Positions 8,045 to 15,141 of a DNA stretch of 34,470 bases are shown here, piece after piece. The notes below the pieces were generated by a model. The model was not told the origin of the DNA, did not search any database, and saw only the letters and a program-made list of their open reading frames with translations. Each line of letters begins with the position of its first letter. Positions within the stretch are counted from its first letter, which is position 1. The stretch is from the NCBI GenBank assembly GCA_024684955.1, contig JAIKWH010000029.1, positions 1 to 34,470 of the forward strand, read 5' to 3'. This DNA comes from Pseudobutyrivibrio sp. GTDB lineage: Bacteria; Bacillota; Clostridia; Lachnospirales; Lachnospiraceae. A program made the translations under genes and the position numbers.

Positions 8045-9571
8045 ATGCAAATCAACATTTTAGAAAACGAATACTGGTACGGAGGTTGCGTGAAATATGG
8101 CACAAAAATGCCATTTTCCAGGGAGACAGCCTTTACAGTGGACACAACTTTAAACCCAACACCTAATCAGGCCATGCCATTTCTGGTATCGAGCAAGGGC
8201 AGGTATATATGGCGAGATACGGGGTTTAGAGCTGAATTTATGAGGGGATGGATTCTAGTCCCTGATGATTGTCAGGTATGGTCAGAAGGAAAGAATCTAA
8301 AGGATGCCTATCTGGCAGCATGCGCAAAGCATTTTTCATTTGATGGAAGAATTCCAGCAATAGAACTGTTTGACAAACCTATATATAACACTTGGATTGA
8401 ATTGACCTTCTATCAGAGTCAAAAGGCAGTAGAGAACTATGCTGAAAAAATATTGGCAAGCGGTTTACCTGCAGGAGTACTAATGATAGATGACGGATGG
8501 AGTGAGTACTATGGTGATTGGAGATTCCACAGCGGAAAATTCCCTGAGCCGGAGAAGATGATTAAAAAACTCCACGATGCAGGCTTTAAGGTTATGGTTT
8601 GGCTTGGGCCATTTATTACTGCTGACACAGTAGCATTCCGTTACGCAAGAAATCATGACCTCCTCATAAAGAATCCAGATGGATCTCCATACATTGTAGA
8701 TTGGTGGAATGGTTACTCAGCAGTTTATGATATGTCAAACCCAGAGGCTGTAGCGCATTTTAGGGGACAGCTTGACGCACTTATGGAAATGGGCGTGGAC
8801 GGATTTAAATTTGACGGGGGAGACAGTACTCACTATGACAGGGAAAATGTCACATATGCCAATACCTCTGCCAATGAACAGGCTAAACTGTGGGGCGTCT
8901 TTGGAGAGGAGTACCCATTCAACGAATTCAGGGTTACCTTTGACGAAGGCGGAGCCCCTCTTTTACAGAGACTTTGCGACAAAGACCACTCATGGGAAGT
9001 GGATGGATTAGGGGGAATAGTGCCTGATACACTAGCCCAGGGCATAACAGGACATCCATTTGCCTGCCCAGATATGATAGGTGGCGGTGAGTACCTTAAT
9101 TTCCAACATGCCATGGAATCAAAACTGGATGAGGAACTATTTGTAAGACACTGCCAGACGGCGGCCCTTATGCCATCTATGCAGTTTTCTGCAGCCCCAT
9201 ACAGGGTATTGGGCAAGGAGGCCTTTGACAAGGTTCTTGCAGCAGTAAAACTGAGAGAAAAGTATGAGGATTACATTGTAGGTCTGGTAAAGGAAGCAGG
9301 AAAAACAGGGGAGCCAGTGGCTAGATATATGACCTATGAATTCCCTGATGAAAACTGCGAAGAGATAGTAGACCAGTTTATGTTGGGCAAAGAACTATTG
9401 GTAGCTCCAATACTAACCAAGTCTGCCAAGGGCAGAAAGGTATATTTGCCAAAGGGCAAGTGGAGCAGACAGTACATGACAGATGGCAAGGAAAGCATCT
9501 TAGAATCCTCAGGAGAGGACTTTGAGGTAATGGAAGAGGCCGAGCCACTAATTGTATTCAAAAGACTATAG
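8045..9571 (+). CDS. GH31 glycosidase, MYORG-like (alpha-galactosidase/alpha-glucosidase type)
   Basis: A 508-residue GH31 TIM-barrel enzyme without a signal peptide, so it acts in the cytoplasm. The ATG at 8045 is preferred over an in-frame ATG at 7955 because the latter lies at the GC-rich hairpin, while GGAGA precedes 8045. The catalytic nucleophile is D257 in DGFKFDGGD. The likely acid/base is D320 in SWEVD. PDMIGGGEY near 342-350 resembles the MYORG subgroup rather than classical maltase-type GH31, and the motif VLMIDDGW near 145-152 forms the sugar-binding strand. Human MYORG is an alpha-galactosidase and related bacterial enzymes vary, so alpha-galactoside or another alpha-linked substrate is inferred. 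Position in the transporter operon indicates hydrolysis of the imported oligosaccharide. Confidence 0.88.
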   Translation: MQINILENEYWYGGCVKYGTKMPFSRETAFTVDTTLNPTPNQAMPFLVSSKGRYIWRDTGFRAEFMRGWILVPDDCQVWSEGKNLKDAYLAACAKHFSFDGRIPAIELFDKPIYNTWIELTFYQSQKAVENYAEKILASGLPAGVLMIDDGWSEYYGDWRFHSGKFPEPEKMIKKLHDAGFKVMVWLGPFITADTVAFRYARNHDLLIKNPDGSPYIVDWWNGYSAVYDMSNPEAVAHFRGQLDALMEMGVDGFKFDGGDSTHYDRENVTYANTSANEQAKLWGVFGEEYPFNEFRVTFDEGGAPLLQRLCDKDHSWEVDGLGGIVPDTLAQGITGHPFACPDMIGGGEYLNFQHAMESKLDEELFVRHCQTAALMPSMQFSAAPYRVLGKEAFDKVLAAVKLREKYEDYIVGLVKEAGKTGEPVARYMTYEFPDENCEEIVDQFMLGKELLVAPILTKSAKGRKVYLPKGKWSRQYMTDGKESILESSGEDFEVMEEAEPLIVFKRL

Positions 9572-9607
9572 TAATAACTCTTTTTCATTTTAAAAGGCGG
9601 GAAGGAT

Positions 9608-10747
9608 ATGAAAACTTTAGAGGAAACAAAAGTAAAAGTTGAAAGCCTGCCAATAGGTATGTTTCAGATAGGGGGCCGATTTGAGGACCTGATTCCTTAT
9701 GGAAATGGTCATATCAACGGCACCTATCTTTTAACAACTTTGGAAGGTGACAATAGACACAAATATATATTTCAAAAAATTAATACAGACATTTTCAAAA
9801 ACCCAGTTGGGTTGATGGAAAATATAGATTTAGTAACAAGACACATCAGAGAAAAACTAAAGAAACTAGGCCAAGACCCTAAAAGAGGAACTCTTACCAT
9901 AGTACCTACTATTGATGGAAAAACATTCTATCAGGACATGTCAGGCTCCGCCTTTAGAATGTATGATTTCGTGGAGGGAAGTAGAACAGTGGAGGAGGCC
10001 AAAAGCCCTGATGACATATATACATCCGGATTCTCCTTCGGAGTATTCCAAAGCATGCTTTCTGATTTTGATGCAAGCAAACTCTACGAAGTCATTCCAG
10101 ATTTTCACAACACAAATCTCAGATATCAACAGCTGATGACAGCAGCCAGAGAGGATAAATATGGAAGGCTATCTTCTGTAAAGCCAGAACTGGAATTTTT
10201 CATTAGCAGGGAAAAAGAATATTCACTGATAGGAGATGCTCTTGCATCTGGCCAAATCCCTATGAGGGTCACCCACAATGACACCAAACTTAATAACATT
10301 CTGATCGATGAAAAAACAGGCAAGGGCATATGCGTAATAGACCTAGATACTGTAATGCCAGGGTCACTGGTTTACGATTTTGGAGACTCTATCAGATTTG
10401 GGGCAAACACAGGGGCGGAGGATGAAACAGACCTATCAAAAATCTCCCTATCCCTGGAGTTGTATCAGGCATACACCAAGGGATTTATAGAAGGCTGCGG
10501 CAACAACATCCTAAAGGAGGAGGTGGACCTCTTTCCAATGGCAGCAAAGCTTATGACATTGGAATGCGGCATGCGTTTTCTAGCAGACTATTTAAATGGA
10601 GACGTATATTTCCACATTGCAAAAGAAGGCCACAACCTGGACAGGACCAGAACCCAGATAGCCCTGGCTGCTGACATGGAATTTAAATTTTACGAGATGG
10701 AGCAGATGACAGAAAAAATATATACTGCAGAAAGAGGTCGAATATGA
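9608..10747 (+). CDS. NahK-like anomeric sugar kinase (APH-type phosphotransferase)
   Basis: A 379-residue cytoplasmic kinase with the aminoglycoside-phosphotransferase fold. Features shared with Bifidobacterium N-acetylhexosamine 1-kinase (NahK) include the YGNGHINGTY nucleotide loop (31-40), IFQKINTDIFKNP, the catalytic loop VTHNDTKLNN (221-230, catalytic Asp likely D225), the metal-binding VIDLDTVMPG (243-251) and YDFGDSIRFGA. The NahK group phosphorylates GlcNAc, GalNAc or related hexoses at C1 with ATP. Length is close to the family norm. It lies 36 bases after GH31 with a GGGAAGG-like site, and its stop overlaps the next ATG as ATGA. Inferred role: traps a monosaccharide released by GH31 as its 1-phosphate. 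N-acetylhexosamine versus plain hexose specificity cannot be fixed from the sequence. Confidence 0.85.
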   Translation: MKTLEETKVKVESLPIGMFQIGGRFEDLIPYGNGHINGTYLLTTLEGDNRHKYIFQKINTDIFKNPVGLMENIDLVTRHIREKLKKLGQDPKRGTLTIVPTIDGKTFYQDMSGSAFRMYDFVEGSRTVEEAKSPDDIYTSGFSFGVFQSMLSDFDASKLYEVIPDFHNTNLRYQQLMTAAREDKYGRLSSVKPELEFFISREKEYSLIGDALASGQIPMRVTHNDTKLNNILIDEKTGKGICVIDLDTVMPGSLVYDFGDSIRFGANTGAEDETDLSKISLSLELYQAYTKGFIEGCGNNILKEEVDLFPMAAKLMTLECGMRFLADYLNGDVYFHIAKEGHNLDRTRTQIALAADMEFKFYEMEQMTEKIYTAERGRI

Positions 10748-11991
10748 AACTGGCATTAATCGGTGCAGGATCCAGGGGCATGATATATGCCCAGTATGCA
10801 CACCATAAAAAAGGGGTAGAAATAGTAGCTGTAGTAGAGCCAAGGGAAGACCGAAGACTATCGGCAGCCCAGGACCTAGAGGTTGAGGCAAACCGACTCT
10901 ACAGCAACACAGACGACTTTTTTGCCGCAGCCATCGACTGCGACGCGGTAATAATTGCATCTATGGATAGGGACCACTACGAGGCGGCCATGAAGGCCAT
11001 AAACCTAGGCTACAACCTACTCCTAGAAAAACCTATGAGCCCAGACCAAAAAGAATGCATTGACATAATAGAGACTGCTAAAGCCCACCAGGTGGAGGTC
11101 ACCGTCTGTCACGTCCTCCGATACACCAATTTCTTTAATGATATCAAAAAGGTACTGGACAGCGGAGAACTAGGCAAGATAATTGCAATCCAGCACAATG
11201 AAAACGTGGGAAACTTTCACATGGCCCACTCCTTCGTCCGTGGAAACTGGGGCAATGCAGACAAGTCTAGCCCAATAATACTACAGAAATCCTGCCACGA
11301 CATGGACATACTAAAGTGGATGGTGGGTAGCCCAGCCAAGCGTATCTCCTCATTTGGAGACCTAACCTATTTTAAGGCAGAAAACGCACCAGCAAATTCA
11401 TCCACCTACTGCTATAACTGTCCGGCAAGAGAGGATTGCCACTACGACGCCTACAAGGCCTATTTGCCAATTCGAGGGGAATGGCCAGCCACAATGGTAT
11501 CATTGGACCAGACTGCCGAGGGCTTATCTCAGGCCTTAAAGACCAGCCCATACGGACGCTGCGTCTACAAATGTGACAACAACGTGTGTGACCATCAGGT
11601 CACAATCATAGAATTCGAAAACGGAGTCACAGCCTCATTCGTACTCTCCGGCTTTACCAACTCCATCAGCCGAAGTCTGAAAATTATGTGCGAAAAAGGC
11701 GAAATTCGAGCCAGCGACCTAGACGGCACCATCGAAATCACCCACTTTACATCCAACGCCGCAGACCAGGTCACCAAAAGACTCATAAGCTCCGCAAAGG
11801 TATCCGGAGGTCACGGAGGCGGCGATGCCCTCCTCATGGAAGACTTTTTGGCCCGCCTCACAACCGCTGGCCAGGAAGCCAGAAGTTCGGCGGCTGAGTC
11901 CTTGGAAAGCCACCTAATGGCCTTTGCAGCCGAGGAGTCCCGTACAACCGGACAAACCATAGACATGGCTAAATACAGGCAACACATCTAA
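10744..11991 (+). CDS. Gfo/Idh/MocA-family NAD(P)-dependent oxidoreductase
   Basis: A 415-residue enzyme with an N-terminal Rossmann fold (GAGSRG near residue 8), the EKP motif near 98-100 holding the probable catalytic Lys, and a C-terminal alpha/beta domain with KSCHDMDILKW supplying Asp/His residues. Two Cys groups, CYNCPAREDC in the middle and CVYKCDNNVCDHQ further on, are reminiscent of a zinc-binding insertion and recur in a subset of this family. These enzymes oxidise or epimerise sugars, and some relatives (GH109) hydrolyse glycosides by an NAD redox mechanism. Its start overlaps the NahK-like stop by four bases, so the two are translationally coupled. Codon use is visibly richer in C-ending triplets than in the genes before it. 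The substrate is unknown. Confidence 0.85.
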   Translation: MKLALIGAGSRGMIYAQYAHHKKGVEIVAVVEPREDRRLSAAQDLEVEANRLYSNTDDFFAAAIDCDAVIIASMDRDHYEAAMKAINLGYNLLLEKPMSPDQKECIDIIETAKAHQVEVTVCHVLRYTNFFNDIKKVLDSGELGKIIAIQHNENVGNFHMAHSFVRGNWGNADKSSPIILQKSCHDMDILKWMVGSPAKRISSFGDLTYFKAENAPANSSTYCYNCPAREDCHYDAYKAYLPIRGEWPATMVSLDQTAEGLSQALKTSPYGRCVYKCDNNVCDHQVTIIEFENGVTASFVLSGFTNSISRSLKIMCEKGEIRASDLDGTIEITHFTSNAADQVTKRLISSAKVSGGHGGGDALLMEDFLARLTTAGQEARSSAAESLESHLMAFAAEESRTTGQTIDMAKYRQHI

Positions 11992-12013
11992 TTGAGTGTT
12001 TGAGAAAGAAATA

Positions 12014-12040
12014 GGGGGATGCCAGTTGGCATCCCCCTTT
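12014..12040. terminator. Terminator between the convergent sugar operon and DUF4832 gene
   Basis: GGGGGATGCCA at 12014-12024 pairs with TGGCATCCCCC at 12027-12037, followed by TTT on the plus strand and by TATTTCTTT when read on the minus strand. It probably ends both converging transcripts. Confidence 0.8.
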
Positions 12041-12073
12041 GGTTTAAAAAGACGTATCCGTATTTAGTTAGGC

Positions 12074-14884
12074 TTAGTGGGTTAGGTTGTACTGGGACAT
12101 TGAGTTTGTCTGGTCGCCATTATTTGAAGCCTTCACAAGGGACCAGTCGCCGTCCTTCAGTTCCAGGCCGAATCCGATGGATGAGGCCAAAGTCTTCTCG
12201 GAGGTGGTCAGAGCTGCCTTCTTGATTTTGAAAGAGATGCCATTTGCGGAACTTTCAAAGTCTTGGATGCCCTCTTCTATCTCGGTGGACTGTGCCCAGT
12301 CAGCGGTGTCGGTGTGGTGGAGGCGGAGGGTTCCGTTTTCCACTACAAAGTCGGCGCCGGTGGTGCCTTCAGCCCAGATCCATGGGAGTTGGTAGCCTGT
12401 GGCATTGTTGCCGTCAGTGTTTAGTTCCAAATCCCAGTTAGGGTACAAAGTGGTGTCGCAGATGATGTCCACGTAAATGTAGTCGTCATCATCATCTAGG
12501 TCGATGGCAAGCCCAGGGCCAGCGTAGGTGTGGTTACCTGATGGGGTGTCCTCGTCTGGTTGATCTGGTTGGTCGGGTGTTTCAGGCTCCGTAGGGTCGG
12601 TGTCGTCCTCATCCTCAATTGGATCAGGGTTTGAGCCCTTGTCCACCTTTATGAAGTCGATGTTTGGAGCATAGCCGGTGTCGTTATGGAAGTGGAGGGT
12701 GTTGTCGCCCTGAGCCAGGTCCACTACCACACGTTTTGTGCCAAGGCTTGACCAGCCACCGGTGGATTTAAAGGTGATTTCGGTGCTTGTGCCGCCAGCA
12801 TCTTGGCCTCCGTTTATGTCTAGGGTGCAGAAGCGCTGAGCCTCGCCTAGGACATAGTCAATGCTGATGGTGTAGGTGCCAGCTTCTTCAGCCTTTACAT
12901 TTGTGAATGTGAGGCTGCCGCTTTCTCCGTTGCCTGTGCCGATCCAGCCTACCATCTGTCCGTTGGAAGCCTTTGCCAGGTCACTGAGGCAAGCTGTGCC
13001 TTCCATTGTGGCAAATTCTGCCTCGTATACGCCCTCAACTGGTACGAATACTGGGTCTTCCTCCTCGCCAGGTCCCATGTCGTCCTCTACAGGTTCATAG
13101 TCTACCTGGGCGCCGTAAACTTTTATGGTGCCAAGGGTCAGCCATCCGTCACTGCCCTGAGTCTGGTTTGCAAATGAGAAGAGTACGCCTCCCTTTAGAG
13201 GATTTTCTACCTTGATGCTGATGGTGTAATCACCCTCGCCAAGGCCTGGATTCTCGATCTCAGTCTCAAAGGTCTGGCTGCCACCTAGGGCTTCTACTGA
13301 GTTTAGATCCCAACTGGTGTAGTATTTTTTAACCAGGGTGTCATCTTCCTTGATACCTACCATTACAGGCCAGGTGTTGTGATCGTAATAGAATGGGGCA
13401 ACACCGTCGTTTACTATATCAAGAGAAAGTGAAAGGCTGTCTCCTGACTTTAATTCATTTGCGAATGTTGCACTGCTTACAAAGAGGTTGTAGCCTAACT
13501 GCTTTGAAGCATTTAACGCATTAGTTTTTGTGGTTCCTGAGTAGCCTTTAATGCGGTCACACATAAGCCATGATGCGTGAGACTCTGCTACGCAGGCATC
13601 CCAATCCTGGAGTGGGGAGCCGGCTACTTCCTGAGGGCTGTCCTTGAATAGTTCTCCCTGCAGTGGTGGATAGATTTCTCCACCGATGGCTCCAAATTTC
13701 CAGTTGTTTTCCACATTGTGGTTGATTAGGCGCTGCATAAATGACCAACTCTGTCCACCATTTGCCTCTGAAAGGGTTGAATAGCAGAATGAGTCATCGT
13801 GGTAGCCGGTTTTGTAAGAGACGTTGTCGATTCCGTCCTTTGGCTCTCTTACGACTAATTGGGTCACATCAAAGGCATCATCATATGCCTCGTATACTTC
13901 CTTGTAGACCTGGGTAGGGATGCTCCAGTCTGGCTTGCCGTCAGAGGTATCCTCGTCGAATGGCCAGTTGTGCCATTCTCCCCAGAATCCTAAGAGGCCT
14001 TCTGTTATAAAGCCGATACGTGGGTCTCCATCATATTCTTGGCCAAAGGCAGAAATAAAATTCTGCATGCTCTGGCGGAATTTCTGATTAGAGTAATCTG
14101 GGCATCTTCCGCTGCCCCCTAAGGCGTCAGGCTCATCATATGGCTTCATCTCAAGGCCGTAGTCGTTAATAAGGTATGATGGGACACCTGCAGTCTCACC
14201 TGGATAATCATAGTAGAAACGAAGCACTGCTTGATGGCCACGGTCAGATACAGCATTTAATCGGTCCTCTAATGCTGTCCAGTCATATTGTCCCTCAGCC
14301 ACTTCTACATCAGATACAGGGATGTAAAACCATTCCATGCTGTGTGGGAAAGAGGTCTGACCAGAAAATGGGATAAGTCCCTTTAATGGATTTATCTCAG
14401 GAACTGTATCTGATTTTATAAGGTCATGCTTTACTAAATCTGTGTTTACATTCACTGGTTTTGAACCTCCTGAATTAGAAGAACCATTATTTCCTGAGTG
14501 GCTTCCTGAGCCAGGTCTCCTATGACTGGCACTTGGCTTTGCAGCAACTGCCCCTGCGGCCGCCTTTGGAGTATCAGGTGAGGCAATAGAAGTTACAGGT
14601 CTTTTCTTGGCCTGCTTAGTCTTCTTTGCTGAGGTATTGGCAGAAACTTGGCCGCTATTAGATTCTACTGTGGCTTCAGCCTCTGTGATTTCCTCCTCTG
14701 TCATGTCTTTCTCTGTGTCATCTTTTGCCAGAGGTGTGTCTGGCTCGTCAATCTGAGCAGTTTCAATTGTTTCTTTCTCCTGGACCTCTGTCTCTTCCTT
14801 TGAATCTGAACTCGTCAGGGCCACCCCAATAGACCCAATGACAAGAACTGCGAGAAGAAGGGCAGGAATTAGGATTTTTTTCAT
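12074..14884 (-). CDS. Exported multi-domain DUF4832-type protein, candidate glycosidase with carbohydrate-binding modules
   Basis: A 936-residue exported protein. Residues 1-25 form a signal peptide or anchor without a lipobox Cys. Residues 26-150 are a low-complexity Glu/Thr/Ser/Gly spacer, as used to cross the cell wall. From about 160 a TIM-barrel-like region begins with NPLKGLIPF and contains TEGLLGFWGEWHNW (E303) and GAIGGEIYPP (E403). The two Glu, about 100 residues apart at strand ends, look like a retaining acid/base-nucleophile pair, but that is inference. A DUF4832-like beta domain follows (about 430-590), then a CBM35/CBM6-like module (about 619-747, starting YEAEFATMEG), a Pro/Asp/Glu linker (750-785) and a C-terminal DOMON/CBM9-like module (about 786-936). 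GGAGGG precedes the ATG. It is divergent from the GH3 gene. The substrate is unknown. Confidence 0.75.
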   Translation of the reverse strand: MKKILIPALLLAVLVIGSIGVALTSSDSKEETEVQEKETIETAQIDEPDTPLAKDDTEKDMTEEEITEAEATVESNSGQVSANTSAKKTKQAKKRPVTSIASPDTPKAAAGAVAAKPSASHRRPGSGSHSGNNGSSNSGGSKPVNVNTDLVKHDLIKSDTVPEINPLKGLIPFSGQTSFPHSMEWFYIPVSDVEVAEGQYDWTALEDRLNAVSDRGHQAVLRFYYDYPGETAGVPSYLINDYGLEMKPYDEPDALGGSGRCPDYSNQKFRQSMQNFISAFGQEYDGDPRIGFITEGLLGFWGEWHNWPFDEDTSDGKPDWSIPTQVYKEVYEAYDDAFDVTQLVVREPKDGIDNVSYKTGYHDDSFCYSTLSEANGGQSWSFMQRLINHNVENNWKFGAIGGEIYPPLQGELFKDSPQEVAGSPLQDWDACVAESHASWLMCDRIKGYSGTTKTNALNASKQLGYNLFVSSATFANELKSGDSLSLSLDIVNDGVAPFYYDHNTWPVMVGIKEDDTLVKKYYTSWDLNSVEALGGSQTFETEIENPGLGEGDYTISIKVENPLKGGVLFSFANQTQGSDGWLTLGTIKVYGAQVDYEPVEDDMGPGEEEDPVFVPVEGVYEAEFATMEGTACLSDLAKASNGQMVGWIGTGNGESGSLTFTNVKAEEAGTYTISIDYVLGEAQRFCTLDINGGQDAGGTSTEITFKSTGGWSSLGTKRVVVDLAQGDNTLHFHNDTGYAPNIDFIKVDKGSNPDPIEDEDDTDPTEPETPDQPDQPDEDTPSGNHTYAGPGLAIDLDDDDDYIYVDIICDTTLYPNWDLELNTDGNNATGYQLPWIWAEGTTGADFVVENGTLRLHHTDTADWAQSTEIEEGIQDFESSANGISFKIKKAALTTSEKTLASSIGFGLELKDGDWSLVKASNNGDQTNSMSQYNLTH

Positions 14885-15141
14885 TGTAATTACCCTCCAT
14901 ATACATTAGTTACATATTAATTATGGGTTAGAAAAAAGGGGGACAGTAATACGGTTTGTTAATAAAATAGAGTAATTTGTTTGTTTTTTTGTGGTGTTAA
15001 TTTTTTAGTGGGAAGTTTCTATTTTTTGTTTCAGTTTTGGATTAAATAGCATAAAGCAATTTGGTGGTTTGAACATATACAGGCCAGACCCCTTGGCATA
15101 AAATATAAACTGTTATAAAAGCACCAAAGGGGGACATTAAT
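14885..15141. promoter_or_regulatory. Divergent intergenic region between DUF4832 and GH3 genes
   Basis: A T-rich gap of 257 bases that must contain both promoters. AAAGGGGGAC at 15126-15135 is the GH3 ribosome binding site. TTGGCA and a TATAAA-like box upstream of it are only about 15 bases apart, a poor promoter match. No strong inverted repeat was seen. Confidence 0.4.

Noticed and set aside
11595-11913. Short overlapping frames opposite or inside the Gfo/Idh gene
   Set aside because: No RBS, low-complexity translations and full overlap with a well-supported gene.
1-11991. Sulfoquinovose degradation locus (YihS-, PfkB- and GH31-type genes together)
   Set aside because: The kinase half looks like fructokinase, the GH31 is MYORG-like without visible sulfoquinovosidase residues, and there is no sulfofructose-phosphate aldolase or reductase. 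It remains only a remote alternative.
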